From: an uncultured Pirellulaceae bacterium
Lineage (GTDB): Bacteria > Planctomycetota > Planctomycetia > Pirellulales > Pirellulaceae
Direction of reading: 5' to 3'
DNA length: 44,754 bases
Assembly: GCA_938040995.1 (NCBI GenBank)
Contig: CALHZT010000108.1
Location: 1 to 44,754, forward strand
The position numbers and the translations under genes were made by a program. The notes under the pieces are model-generated. The model made no database searches and was not told the DNA's origin. It saw only the letters and a list, made by a program, of their open reading frames with translations. Below, piece after piece: positions 1-8,931 of this stretch (positions are counted from its first letter, which is position 1; each line of letters begins with the position of its first letter).

Positions 1-280
1 GGGGCGTCGCTCAAACTCGCAGGCTCGTTTTTGCTTTGCCCCAGGCTGGCTTGTTTTGCCACTTCGTGGCGAAGCCACATCCGTCAATTGGATCTTTGAC
101 TCTTCTGCTGATAGCCACGACGGACTGAATAGAAGCCATGCTGCGATTTTGCAGCTACGACAATCCGCAAAACGCTGAAGTGCTTCTCTTCCGACGAACG
201 TCGGTACTACAAACCAGTCTGACGCTGTCCATCTAGCTTTTTGCCGCGATGTGAGAAGGCCGTGCCTCTATCGCCACTCC
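1..280. other. Intergenic region with REP-like repeat remnants
   Basis: No convincing gene is seen here. Around 32-76 the sequence (GCCCCAGGCTGGCTTGTTTTGCC followed by a small GCCAC..GTGGC hairpin, written here only in outline) resembles the palindromic repeat found twice near 12.6-12.95 kb. Positions 138-179 hold one copy of another dispersed repeat also present near 21.33 and 24.15 kb. Confidence 0.5.
138..179 (+). repeat. Dispersed ~42-bp repeat, copy 1 of 3
   Basis: The core ATGCTGCGATTTTG..GCTAC.ACAATCCGCAAAA recurs at about 21326-21367 and 24148-24188 in the same orientation, always between genes. It can fold as a small imperfect hairpin around TTGT/ACAA-type arms. It is recognised only by comparison within the window and its family name is unknown. 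Confidence 0.6.
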
Positions 281-997
281 CTACGGAAAGACCGTTTTCA
301 TCAAGTTCTGGGAACCGATTGGTTTGGTTGAAACAAACGTTTCGCCAGCGGCGAATCCGGCTGCGAGGCCGGTGCTTTCGGCGACGGAGCGGACACGGTC
401 AAACACATATGCTTTTTCAGCCGGGAATTGTGTCTGATAACATTTGATGCTCTGAAGCTTATTCGACAAAGTGTCTGAAATGTCGACTACGAATGAGTTT
501 TCCATTCCGGTCTGTGGTTCGAAGGCCAACCGGAAATAGAGATGCGATTCAATCTTGTGGACCGGCAAGTCTTCAAAATGTTGTGGCCACTTGGACAGTC
601 GCGAATAAAAGATCGCTGCGTCTGTGATCTGCATGGCTTGCCAGTGATCCGGCGATGCCATTGGCGTCTTGCCACCGAATCCAATAACGATTCTCGGCCG
701 GTACTTTCGGAACTCTATCGCCAGAGCACAACGGGCTTCAAAATTATCAAACAGTCGCCGGTTGGGCAGGTCCAGGATGACTCGCTTCTGAATGCCGAGG
801 ACTTCGGCGGCTTTTTCGGCTTCGGCAAGGCGAATCGAGGGATCCGGGCACCCGGGAGTCGGCTCGCCGTTCGTCAAGTCTACGATGCCAACGGAGTATC
901 CCTGCTCGACAAGCTTCGCGAGCGTTCCGCCGCAGGCGATCTCGATATCATCGGGGTGAGCACCGACCGCCACGATGTCCAGTTGTGGGTATTCCAT
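281..997 (-). CDS. PIG-L family deacetylase (BshB1-like)
   Basis: Zinc-dependent N-deacetylase of the PIG-L/LmbE family. The N-terminus carries the signature AVGAHPDDIE, with His14, Asp16 and Asp17 as expected metal and catalytic residues. A second family motif, SPDHWQAM, supplies the usual downstream His. At 238 residues it has the length of BshB1-type enzymes, which deacetylate GlcNAc-malate in bacillithiol synthesis. No other bacillithiol gene is nearby, so the exact sugar substrate is inferred only at family level. There is no signal peptide, so it should be cytoplasmic. It is a single-gene unit; a 137-bp mobile element lies 38 bp upstream of its start. Confidence 0.85.
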   Translation of the reverse strand: MEYPQLDIVAVGAHPDDIEIACGGTLAKLVEQGYSVGIVDLTNGEPTPGCPDPSIRLAEAEKAAEVLGIQKRVILDLPNRRLFDNFEARCALAIEFRKYRPRIVIGFGGKTPMASPDHWQAMQITDAAIFYSRLSKWPQHFEDLPVHKIESHLYFRLAFEPQTGMENSFVVDISDTLSNKLQSIKCYQTQFPAEKAYVFDRVRSVAESTGLAAGFAAGETFVSTKPIGSQNLMKTVFP

Positions 998-1034
998 TGA
1001 TTCTCAAACAGAAGATTCGTTTGCCAGTGTAATG

Positions 1035-1171
1035 GTAACCGTTCACGGATATTGACATTTCCTCAGGTTCGAGAGGGTCAGGCACAAATTTTCGGCGTTT
1101 GTCCGCAAAGCGAAATAATTCAGTCTGCCGCCGAAAAATTGAGCCAGACCCTTGCCCGCGTGAACGGTTAC
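1035..1171. mobile_element. 137-bp TIR element (MITE-like), copy 1 of 3
   Basis: Begins GTAACCGTTCACG and ends CGTGAACGGTTAC, a perfect 13-bp terminal inverted repeat. Internal inverted pairs (AGGGTCAGGC with GCCAGACCCT at one mismatch, TTTTCGGCG with CGCCGAAAA) make the whole element a long interrupted hairpin. It is about 94% identical by eye to the copy at 23038-23174 and has exactly the same length. The flanking octamers (GTGTAATG left, GTGCCGTT right) match at only 4 of 8 positions, so any target duplication has eroded. It has no coding capacity. Confidence 0.85.
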
Positions 1172-1275
1172 GTGCCGTTGGGGGCCTTAAGGCACGAGCT
1201 ATTGGAGGTTAGCCGAAAAACGCGCATGGAAGAAGGCGCCATCCTGCGGAGCCTCGCAATGCGTCACTGCAAGTC

Positions 1276-3645
1276 TCATGGAACTTCAGCACTCGCGCTC
1301 ATCGTGCCGCTGTCCTGCGCGGTTATATCATTCTCGGTGGATGTTCGGTAATGCTCGGCGACTGGTGCCAGTGCGGCAGCTACGGTTGTGTGCCCCAGTT
1401 CCGTAAAGTGCAAATTGCGAGACTGATAAGGCCGCTGACCGGCGACTGCTTTCAATGCCGGACGAAGATCGAGCGTTTCGAAATTAAATTCCCGTGCGAC
1501 GCTTTCTGCGAGTCGTTGTGGCTGGTCATAGTCAAAGACCTCCATGGAATCGAATTCGATCGACGGCCGCAGATACTCAAGATGTTTCTTGTCCATGACC
1601 TGAATCGGAGCCGGGATCATGGCAATGACGACTGGTATCTTCAAGTCGCTTGTGACATCAGCGATCTTTTCAAAGTTCTTTCGGATTAGCTGTTGGCCTT
1701 CTGCCATCTCGGCGGCTCGCGACCTTTCGAACATGTCGCATTGGGCAAAGAACCGCGTGTGCGGCGAAGGCTTGCGAAAGAGGTCTTCGTACAGGTTATC
1801 AAGTCCGCTGCGGAATCGGCGAAACACATGTCGCCCGGTCGCGTATCCCAGGATTCCGTTTCTATCCGGTTTTTCAAAGCCGATCATCGAGCAAAACTCA
1901 TCGGCGTCTGCAAACACGTCCACAAAGTCGTTGGTAAAGAAGCCGATGACGATGAGGTCTGGTTTCAACTTTGGTGCGTATTCCTGAACCAGCCACTGGT
2001 ACTGGTTGGGGCCGTAACCAGTGATCCCAAAATTGATAATCTCGGTGCGTGGTGACTGATCAGGATCAGATGCGGAGTTGGTTGCGTTGAGTTTGCGTTC
2101 GAGCTCCCTTGGCCATGCGTTGGAAGTATCAACGCCTTCGGCACTGGTGAACGCGTCGCCGAGAGTCATGACCCGAAAGGTATTCGGTTGCTTTGCGATT
2201 TCAAACTCGGGGCCAGGGAAGCCGTGCGAATTCGACTGCACCATGTAATCGTAGGACTCCCAACGCAATCGGGTTTTCTTCGACGGTTTTAGGCGGAATC
2301 CAAGCGCATGATCCGGTTGCAGCGATGGGCGCTCTCCCCATCCGAAATCGGGAACGTCTTGTGGGTCATGTTTACGGAGCGAAAGTTCAAGCGGCAACAG
2401 GCATCCGATCGCCAGTCCGGCGATGGCAGTCGCGTAAAGAACGGTCCGGGTATGCCCCCAGCGATCGAAGCAGATTTTAACAGTCGTTCCGGCCTGATGA
2501 GCGCACCATTCAAGCAGTAGCGCCAGAACGATCGTCACAGCGAATGCCGAGCCAGTCCACGCGAGCTGCGAAGGTCCAAAGTTTTCGCCACTTTGGCCCC
2601 TGAGAAGGAGGTAAACAACTGGCTGGTGAACAAGGAATATTGAAAGTGTATGCCGGGACAGCCATTCGATGACTGGCGTAACGCCAGCCTTGAACCACGC
2701 CGAACTCGCCATGCGTGAAGCGGAGAAATTGTACGAGATAACAAATCCGCAAATGCCAAAGAGTGTATGAACAAAAATGCAACCGACGACTGAGACCGAC
2801 AGGTAGTAGCTGACGGCCATGGCGACGATGCTTGCGACGACCAACCACCAGTGTTGGAAGCGTTGGCAAACGTGGTCTTCCGATTCCTCAAACGCGAAGG
2901 CGAGCCAGATGCCGAAAACGAATTCGGGCAATCGAGTTACAAAGATCGCACCAAAACTCCAGGGTTGGAGGTAATCCTCAAAGAAATAGAACCCAAGTCC
3001 CCGGATCGCCAACGCGATGACAATGAGGAGTGACGCGTTGCGACCTGGCTGCGACGCGATCCAGCGGTAAAGGAAGGGAAACACGAGGTATAGCTGCAAG
3101 AGTAGCGGGATGAACCACCACGCTGGTATGCCATAGAAAAGTTGACGGGCCGTCAGGCGAATGCCCATCAGACTGAAGTAAAACTCGGGATCGGCAAGTG
3201 AGACTCGAAACCCGATGGCTGCAACGGGCGCAAGCAACAGCAGGTGAGCCATCCACCACAACGGCAGGATTCGCGACAGCCGCTTGCGAAGGAAGCTGCC
3301 AAACTGTAACTGCGGCTTGTCGCCATGGCGTACGTTGCGCGAACGAAATACAGACCAGGTCACACCGAACCCGGATGCAACCAGAAAGAAAGAGACCGAG
3401 AGATTGCCGGACCAGCCAACGGTGCGGAACCCGTTGGCGATGGCATCCCATGCTGAACGGATCGGCATCATCTGCAGCCAACGAGTCCGTTCCGCGAATG
3501 ATGACCATTCCATCGTTGGGTGACCCAGGAGCGCCGGGCCAAAAAGCTCCTCCGCGGCGTGGGTCATGAATATCCAGAGAATTCCAACAGCCTTGAGGCT
3601 GTCTAACCACAGCATGCGGCGGCTTGGAGATGGCTGAGGTGGCAT
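1276..3645 (-). CDS. Acyltransferase-3 membrane protein with C-terminal SGNH-like domain
   Basis: The N-terminal ~400 residues are an OafA-type acyltransferase-3 domain with about ten hydrophobic helices. They carry the early His of the family (IFMTHAAEE) and an Arg-rich motif (RKRLSRILPLWW). After a last helix at about residues 405-425, the C-terminal ~370 residues resemble an SGNH/GDSL hydrolase: blocks LGDAFTSAEGV, GITGYGPNQY, GFFTNDF and NLHFTELGH. In active relatives the first block reads GDSFT and the last has Asp two residues before His. Here the nucleophile Ser is Ala (codon GCG) and that Asp is Asn, so the SGNH half is probably not a serine hydrolase. Likely role: O-acylation of a surface glycan at the cytoplasmic membrane. 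Start ATG at 3645; Met11 is an alternative. Confidence 0.8.
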   Translation of the reverse strand: MPPQPSPSRRMLWLDSLKAVGILWIFMTHAAEELFGPALLGHPTMEWSSFAERTRWLQMMPIRSAWDAIANGFRTVGWSGNLSVSFFLVASGFGVTWSVFRSRNVRHGDKPQLQFGSFLRKRLSRILPLWWMAHLLLLAPVAAIGFRVSLADPEFYFSLMGIRLTARQLFYGIPAWWFIPLLLQLYLVFPFLYRWIASQPGRNASLLIVIALAIRGLGFYFFEDYLQPWSFGAIFVTRLPEFVFGIWLAFAFEESEDHVCQRFQHWWLVVASIVAMAVSYYLSVSVVGCIFVHTLFGICGFVISYNFSASRMASSAWFKAGVTPVIEWLSRHTLSIFLVHQPVVYLLLRGQSGENFGPSQLAWTGSAFAVTIVLALLLEWCAHQAGTTVKICFDRWGHTRTVLYATAIAGLAIGCLLPLELSLRKHDPQDVPDFGWGERPSLQPDHALGFRLKPSKKTRLRWESYDYMVQSNSHGFPGPEFEIAKQPNTFRVMTLGDAFTSAEGVDTSNAWPRELERKLNATNSASDPDQSPRTEIINFGITGYGPNQYQWLVQEYAPKLKPDLIVIGFFTNDFVDVFADADEFCSMIGFEKPDRNGILGYATGRHVFRRFRSGLDNLYEDLFRKPSPHTRFFAQCDMFERSRAAEMAEGQQLIRKNFEKIADVTSDLKIPVVIAMIPAPIQVMDKKHLEYLRPSIEFDSMEVFDYDQPQRLAESVAREFNFETLDLRPALKAVAGQRPYQSRNLHFTELGHTTVAAALAPVAEHYRTSTENDITAQDSGTMSASAEVP

Positions 3646-3807
3646 GACGATCGGGCGGAATGCTGTCGCTGGAGAAACAGTTAAGTAACCTCGATAATAG
3701 CCAGAAATCTACCTCGCAAGGGAGCCAAAATTCGGAACCGAAAATGTTTTTCAGTGTTCTCGATTTTCGTTGAACGGGCGGCCGGGCAGGCTGGAACGGA
3801 TCGATGA

Positions 3808-5298
3808 CTACGCGGCTTTCTTCTTGCGCTGCTTTTTCTTTTGCGGTTGCTTGCGGAAGATTGGAAACAGCTCAGAATCAGTGCGACCCGTCACCAGGAT
3901 TTCTTCGATCTGCCTGACGACCGCCGGGTGGTCGGAAGCCACATTGTTCGACTCGGAAGGATCGGTCTCGAGGTCATAAAGTTCCAGTTCACGGTTGCCG
4001 CGGGAAATGTTGGCTCGAACGGCTTTCCACTTGCCCATCCGTACGGCTTGCTGACCCTTATACGACGGGAATTCCCAAAAAAGGTACTCGTGTTTGGGCT
4101 GGTCCCCGTTACCTGTAAGGGTGGGGAGCAGGCTTAGCCCATCCGTGTCCTCGGGAATGTCCGCACCTGTCGCGTCGCTAATGGTTGCCAACAAATCCCA
4201 GAATGCGCTGATGTGATCAGTCGCAATTCCCGTTTTCGTATGGCCCTTCCAACGCACAACCATGGGGACTCGAATTCCGCCTTCGTAAACCGATCCTTTG
4301 AGTCCCCGAAATTCTCCAGCGGACTCGAAAAAGTCGGAATCAGATCCGCCCAGCCGGTTGTACGTTGGGCCGTTGTCGCTGGTGAAGATGATCAGCGTAT
4401 CTTCCGCGAGGCCGAGTTCGTCGATCAACGATGTGATTTCGCCGATGCCTTTGTCCATATGAGTCACCATGGCGGCATAGCCGGCTCGCGGAGTCGGGTG
4501 CTTCAAATAGCCGTGATGTTCGTGGTCCTGTTCAGGAATAACCGACGTATACGCATCGACGGATTTCTGCGGAGCCTGAATGCTCAGGTGCGGAATAATG
4601 AACGGCATGTAAAGAAAGAACGGTTTGTCCTTGTTGTCTCGAACAAACTGCAGGCCTTCCTTGATCAGTTGATCCTGCGAGTAGGTATCGCCATGAAGTG
4701 TGCGATCGTTACCTGGTTGGGGTTCTTTGGTCGCATTGCGCCACAGGAATTTCGGATAGTGATTGTGCGCGTGTCGCTGGCAATTGAATCCATAGAACAG
4801 GTCAAAGCCCTGCTTGTTCGGATCGCCAGTCGTTCCAAAATGGCCCAATCCCCATTTTCCCTTCCCGCCGGTCGCGTAACCTTTCGATTTGAGCAACTCG
4901 GCAATGGTGACTTCTTCATCCGGAATTGGATTTTGGCCGGGGAATTCCCATCCGTACTTTTCCTTGAGATGTTGAAGATGCTTTGGGTCACCGTTATCGC
5001 GTATGTACGCGTGGCCGGTGTGCTTGCCGGTCATCAGCGTGCACCGCGACGGCGCGCATACCGGACTGCCAGAATAAAAGTTGGTGAATCGGACGCCGTT
5101 CGCCGCAAGTTGGTCAATGGCTGGAGTCTTAATCCACTTTTGTCCGTAGCAGCCGACTTCTCCATAGCCGAGATCATCCGCGACCAGCAACACGATGTTG
5201 GGCGGCCTTGAATCGTCGCAAGTCGCCGTTCTGCAGGCGATGCTTGATACAAGGATCGAAATCGTGAAGAGCACCATTCGCAAATGTCGTGATCGCAT
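3808..5298 (-). CDS. Secreted sulfatase (arylsulfatase A-like)
   Basis: Type I sulfatase, hydrolysing sulfate esters, probably on algal polysaccharides or similar substrates (inference). A Sec signal peptide covers about residues 1-27. [12 protein letters not shown] supplies the metal-binding Asp41/Asp42. The formylglycine signature CAPSR lies at 81-85, with Cys81 the residue to be oxidised. KGKWGLGH and TSDNGP match later conserved blocks with a Lys/His and Asp/Asn of the active site. The length of 496 residues is normal. The C-terminus is basic ([10 protein letters not shown]). Planctomycetes usually carry many such genes; a second one lies at 21407-22870. The formylglycine-generating enzyme is not in this window. 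Confidence 0.9.
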   Translation of the reverse strand: MRSRHLRMVLFTISILVSSIACRTATCDDSRPPNIVLLVADDLGYGEVGCYGQKWIKTPAIDQLAANGVRFTNFYSGSPVCAPSRCTLMTGKHTGHAYIRDNGDPKHLQHLKEKYGWEFPGQNPIPDEEVTIAELLKSKGYATGGKGKWGLGHFGTTGDPNKQGFDLFYGFNCQRHAHNHYPKFLWRNATKEPQPGNDRTLHGDTYSQDQLIKEGLQFVRDNKDKPFFLYMPFIIPHLSIQAPQKSVDAYTSVIPEQDHEHHGYLKHPTPRAGYAAMVTHMDKGIGEITSLIDELGLAEDTLIIFTSDNGPTYNRLGGSDSDFFESAGEFRGLKGSVYEGGIRVPMVVRWKGHTKTGIATDHISAFWDLLATISDATGADIPEDTDGLSLLPTLTGNGDQPKHEYLFWEFPSYKGQQAVRMGKWKAVRANISRGNRELELYDLETDPSESNNVASDHPAVVRQIEEILVTGRTDSELFPIFRKQPQKKKQRKKKAA

Positions 5299-5373
5299 TT
5301 TTTACCAATTCGTTAAGTGCGCGGTCTGAGCATTCCACGTTACGGGATTGCGGCGCGAATACCAAACGCGCAT

Positions 5374-5408
5374 AAAAAAACCAAAGCCGCCGGAAGCGAC
5401 TTTGGTTC
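5374..5408 (-). terminator. Rho-independent terminator of the A-type Fe-S carrier gene
   Basis: On the minus strand AACCAAAGTCGC pairs with GGCGGCTTTGGTT across a TTCC-type loop, and the hairpin is followed by a run of T. It lies about 25 bp past the stop codon of the gene at 5434-5766. Confidence 0.75.
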
Positions 5409-5433
5409 GATGATTTTTGGCTGAGCGTGAAGC

Positions 5434-5766
5434 TTAAGCCTGGAAAGAGCTTCCGCATCCACACGACTTGACCGCGTTCGGGTTATCGAACGTGAAGCCG
5501 CGCTTCTCAAGACCGTCGAAGAAATCGAGAGTCGTACCGTCGAGGTACAAAGCGCTCTTTCGGTCGACGACGACTTTGACGCCGTGCATCTCGTACGAGC
5601 TGTCGGCCGTTTCGTCGTACGATTCGTCGAATTTGAGTGCGTATGAAAATCCGCTACATCCGCCACCCTTCACGCCGACTCGAAGGACGGTCGTTTCGGA
5701 AAACTTCTGCTCGGTCATGATGCGCTTGACTTCTTCAGCGGCTCGTTCGGTTAACGTAAGTGCCAT
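5434..5766 (-). CDS. A-type iron-sulfur carrier (IscA/ErpA/HesB family)
   Basis: Small Fe-S cluster carrier of 110 residues. The family's three cysteines are present: one in GGGCSGFSY and two in SCGCGSSF near the C-terminus. The start is placed at ATG 5766 ([13 protein letters not shown]), where homology begins and a GGAG lies about 10 bp upstream. A longer reading frame to 5856 adds an unrelated N-terminus. It probably receives clusters built with sulfur from a cysteine desulfurase such as the one at 7075-8262, but the two are not co-transcribed because an oppositely oriented gene lies between. IscA, ErpA and SufA cannot be told apart here. Confidence 0.9.
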   Translation of the reverse strand: MALTLTERAAEEVKRIMTEQKFSETTVLRVGVKGGGCSGFSYALKFDESYDETADSSYEMHGVKVVVDRKSALYLDGTTLDFFDGLEKRGFTFDNPNAVKSCGCGSSFQA

Positions 5767-6014
5767 TCGAACGCGTCTCCATTCAGTGTATTTGTGATCT
5801 AAAGCGGTGATCGTAACTCCGGGAAATGGCTGCTGGTCGCAGGCTACCGGATACACCTACATTATACGATTCGGTTTGCCGGGAAAAGCGAGTTTATCGC
5901 GATTGCCCGGAATCCTGTTATTTCGACTGAGAAAGGGCGAAAGGTACACTTTCGCCCGTCCCGTCACCTCTACTGACGTCATGAACGCACAATTCTTACC
6001 CGACTGCCCGCCAC

Positions 6015-6947
6015 ATGGACTATCTGGATAAACCGGAGAAATCGACCGGTTCTAACACTATGGAGCAGCTGCCAAACTTGCCCGATCGTCCAGCCGACTC
6101 GCACAAAGGCGATTTCGGGAGAATCATCGTCGTGGCAGGTTCACGCGGGATGAGTGGTGCCGCGGTTTTGACAGGCATGGCAGCTCTGCACACGGGAGCC
6201 GGTTTGGTAACCGTTGCGACGCCGAAGAGTGTTGCGCCGATCGTTGCCGCCGGCCATCCTGCGTTGATGACAGTCTGGCTGGACGAGGATGAAGCCGGCG
6301 GGATCAGCCGCGATGGGCACAATCAGCTGAAGAAATTCATCGGCGCCACAGAAAAGCGAAATTGCGTGTTGGCCATCGGCCCGGGGCTTGGCCGTTCACC
6401 AGCGATTTGCGAGCTGGTATTCGATTTGCTCCAGTCGCTGGATCTGCCGGCAGTCGTCGATGCCGATGCACTCAACGCTCTTTCTTCAGACATCGGCAAG
6501 TTCGAACGTCGAAGTGGTGCGGCAACCGTTCTTACGCCTCACGTCGGTGAGTTCGCCCGCTTGTCGGGCCGGACCGTAGAGGACATTCATGCTGATCGGG
6601 AAAAAGTCGCCGTTGAGTTCGCGAATCAAATGCCGCCAGATACGACGGTGCTTCTCAAGGGTGCAAAGACGATCGTTACGGATGGAGAGCAGTTGGCAAT
6701 GAACAGGACCGGCAACAGCGGGATGGCAACGGCGGGTAGTGGCGACGTGTTGACGGGGGTGATCGCGTCGCTCATTGGCCAGGGGATGAGTGCTTTTCCG
6801 GCGGCGCAGCTGGGTGCGCATTTGCATGGTGTTGCTGGCGACTTGGCCGCGAAGGAATTTGGTACGAGATACGTAACTGCGGTTGAGATTGTGAAATCGT
6901 TAGGGTCAGCGATAAAGGACGCGAGTAGTTCGACAAGCAGTTGGTAG
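6015..6947 (+). CDS. nnrD: ADP-dependent (S)-NAD(P)H-hydrate dehydratase
   Basis: Repairs damaged nicotinamide cofactors by dehydrating the S form of NAD(P)H hydrate, using ADP or ATP. It has the ribokinase-like fold of the YjeF C-terminal domain. Signatures are KGDFGRIIVVAGSRGMSGAA near the N-terminus, LAIGPGLGR, VVDADALNAL, TPHVGEF, and the nucleotide-binding NSGMATAGSGDVLTG with the catalytic Asp. The 310 residues cover only the dehydratase; the epimerase domain often fused to it is absent. The start could also be Met16 at 6060; neither start has a good Shine-Dalgarno sequence. Divergent from the Fe-S carrier gene upstream. Confidence 0.9.
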   Translation: MDYLDKPEKSTGSNTMEQLPNLPDRPADSHKGDFGRIIVVAGSRGMSGAAVLTGMAALHTGAGLVTVATPKSVAPIVAAGHPALMTVWLDEDEAGGISRDGHNQLKKFIGATEKRNCVLAIGPGLGRSPAICELVFDLLQSLDLPAVVDADALNALSSDIGKFERRSGAATVLTPHVGEFARLSGRTVEDIHADREKVAVEFANQMPPDTTVLLKGAKTIVTDGEQLAMNRTGNSGMATAGSGDVLTGVIASLIGQGMSAFPAAQLGAHLHGVAGDLAAKEFGTRYVTAVEIVKSLGSAIKDASSSTSSW

Positions 6948-6982
6948 CACCGCCTTTAAGCGGATGAGAGTTGAGTTCACAC

Positions 6983-7061
6983 GTAGTGGATCTTGTTAAA
7001 GATCCCTCAGTCGTCCGCGAAAAACGATGTTGCTGCAAGGATCTTTAACAAGATCCACTAC
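6983..7061. repeat. 79-bp palindromic element, intact copy
   Basis: Perfect 23-bp inverted ends: left arm 6983-7005 begins GTAGTGGATCTTG and the right arm 7039-7061 is its exact complement. Each arm also contains its own small hairpin (GGATCTT..AAGATCC), giving a REP/BIME-like double-hairpin. A second copy at 29829-30052 is interrupted by the 137-bp element. Lies between convergent genes and may also act as a bidirectional terminator. Confidence 0.85.
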
Positions 7062-7074
7062 GAACAATCGCTAT

Positions 7075-8262
7075 CTATCCAGAAAATGCTCTCAATTTCG
7101 CGACCGTTGTTGCTACCGTTTCGATCGCAAACTCGATATCGTCTTGCGTGTTGAAGCGACCCAAACCGAATCGCAAACTGCTCCGCGTGTTATCTTCTGA
7201 CAGGCCTATCGCCCGCAACACGTGGCTTGGTTCCGGATTCGCCGAAGTGCACGCACTTCCGCTCGAAACCGCCAGTCCTTTCATGTTCATCATGAGGGCT
7301 TCGCCATCCACATCCTCAAAGCACACATTGAGATTGTTTACCAATCGCAATTTCGGATCGTTCAGTCGCGGGCCGTTCAGCCTGACCTTGGCGATGCGTT
7401 CACTCAAACCGTCATGCAGTAATTTTCGGAGATCGCGCAACCGATCCGATTCCGATTCCATCTCGGCAAGGCAAAGTTCGAGCGCTTTGCCGAATCCAAC
7501 AATGCCCGGCACATTCAGCGTGCCGCTTCGCATTGCCCGTTCCTGACCTCCGCCATCAGCGAGTGCCGCGATTCTGACTTGAGGGCTGCGACGTCTTACG
7601 AATAACGCGCCGACTCCTTTGGGACCGTACATCTTATGAGCCGAAAAGCTCATGAGATCGACGTTCAACTGCTCCACATCTACAGGGATTTTTCCGACAG
7701 CTTGGGTCGCATCCGTGTGCAGCAACACGCCACGCTCTTTGCAGAGTTCGCCAATTTCTGCGAGCGACTGGATGACTCCGATTTCATTGTTCGCCAGCAT
7801 CACGGAAACCAGAAACGTATCGTCCGTGATCGCGTCGGCGACTTGTTGAACATCAACAAGGCCGGCTTCGTCCGATTGATGGTCTTTCGGATCCAACAGG
7901 CTCACGGAGAAATCACGCCGCGCCAGCCGGGCAAGCGGATCAATGACGGCTTTGTGTTCCGTCGTCACAGAAACAAGGTGATTGCCTTTCCGACGCCGAT
8001 GTTCGGCAACACCACGGATCGCAAGATTGTTACTTTCCGTCGCGCCGCTCGTGAAAATGATCTCGCGTTCGTTGGCTCCGATGCAATCGGCAATTTCCAG
8101 CCGCGTATTTTCGACGGCTTCGCGTGCGACCATGCCCATTTCGTGGCTGATGCTGCCCGCGTTGGCATAGTGCTCCGTGAAGAACGGGAGCATCGTCTCC
8201 AGGACGCGAGGATCAACTCGAGTCGTAGAGTGGTTGTCAAGAAATACGGCGGCATCGGTCAT
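7075..8262 (-). CDS. Cysteine desulfurase (IscS/NifS family)
   Basis: PLP-dependent enzyme that takes sulfur from cysteine for Fe-S clusters and thiolated tRNA. SFSAHKMYGPKG holds Lys210, the expected Schiff-base lysine. SSGSACTS holds Cys338, the persulfide-carrying residue of the group I (IscS/NifS) enzymes. HKAVIDP and HTDATQAVGK match cofactor-binding blocks. Length 395 is typical. No iscU or iscR is adjacent, so it is a stand-alone desulfurase here. Its 3' end lies 14 bp from the 79-bp palindrome. Confidence 0.93.
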   Translation of the reverse strand: MTDAAVFLDNHSTTRVDPRVLETMLPFFTEHYANAGSISHEMGMVAREAVENTRLEIADCIGANEREIIFTSGATESNNLAIRGVAEHRRRKGNHLVSVTTEHKAVIDPLARLARRDFSVSLLDPKDHQSDEAGLVDVQQVADAITDDTFLVSVMLANNEIGVIQSLAEIGELCKERGVLLHTDATQAVGKIPVDVEQLNVDLMSFSAHKMYGPKGVGALFVRRRSPQVRIAALADGGGQERAMRSGTLNVPGIVGFGKALELCLAEMESESDRLRDLRKLLHDGLSERIAKVRLNGPRLNDPKLRLVNNLNVCFEDVDGEALMMNMKGLAVSSGSACTSANPEPSHVLRAIGLSEDNTRSSLRFGLGRFNTQDDIEFAIETVATTVAKLRAFSG

Positions 8263-8330
8263 GAAGTTATTCTAACCAATTGTTAGTTTGATCGCTCCGA
8301 CCGGCAATACGCGATTCGCGAGTACCTGCT

Positions 8331-8413
8331 GAATCGCGGAGCGATGGTATTTGATAGCCCGGGGTGCAAACCCCGGGAAAAAAATCCATGCACGAAACGA
8401 GTCGCGGAGCGAC
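8331..8413 (-). repeat. Inverted REP hairpins downstream of the transposase gene
   Basis: Reverse-oriented copies of the array hairpins on the other side of the transposase: CCCGGGGTGCAAACCCCGGG at 8358-8377 and GTCGCGGAGCGAC at 8401-8413. The reverse complement of this stretch aligns with 8932-8986, so the transposase gene is bracketed by inverted repeats. Confidence 0.8.
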
Positions 8414-8423
8414 GGCATTGGGC

Positions 8424-8891
8424 CTACACCGTAATCTCTTCATCAAACACAAATCTCTCGTCGAATTCGATTGCGTGCTTGCGAAGGGTATGAAAATATT
8501 CTTCCTCGAACGTTTGCCCCGCGTGATGTTGGCGTTGGTTGCGAATGTAATTCGAAACGGTTGCCCGCATCGACTGGCTCACCGAAAACACGCCGTATCC
8601 TTTTTGCCATTCAAATTTGGTTTTAATCTTGTCGTGTTGGTTTATCCAACGCGATGAATTTGATTTGAGCAAGCGAACGGTGTCCGCAATCGCAAACGAT
8701 GGGTGCGAGCGGATGAGTAGATGGACGTGGTCCTCGATTCCGCCGGCTTCGAGCAGAGAGGCCTTGTGGTCTTTGACAATGCCACCGATGTAGGCGAAGA
8801 GTTCAGGCCGCCATTCGTCGTCCAGGAGTTTGACGCGGTTTTTGGTGCTGTAGACGATGTGTAGCAAGATTCCGTGATGAGTCGATGGCAT
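8424..8891 (-). CDS. REP-associated Y1 transposase (IS200/IS605-like, RAYT)
   Basis: Single-strand DNA transposase of the HUH type. The metal-binding motif HVH is at residues 55-57 (GIEDHVHLLI) and the catalytic Tyr115 lies in SNYIRNQRQ. The 155-residue length fits the single-domain Y1 family. The gene is flanked by inverted copies of short GC-rich hairpins, with a six-unit array of the same hairpins upstream (8932-9376). This is the arrangement of a RAYT with its REP sequences: the protein is expected to recognise and move or maintain these hairpins. The TAG stop lies about 10 bp from one hairpin. The frame is intact, so it may be active. Confidence 0.9.
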   Translation of the reverse strand: MPSTHHGILLHIVYSTKNRVKLLDDEWRPELFAYIGGIVKDHKASLLEAGGIEDHVHLLIRSHPSFAIADTVRLLKSNSSRWINQHDKIKTKFEWQKGYGVFSVSQSMRATVSNYIRNQRQHHAGQTFEEEYFHTLRKHAIEFDERFVFDEEITV

Positions 8892-8931
8892 GTATCACCA
8901 TTCGTGGTTGGGGCTGGTACGGTCCAATGCC

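Noticed and set aside
4213-5211. 332-codon frame on the plus strand
   Set aside because: Lies wholly antisense to the first sulfatase, whose motifs are complete.
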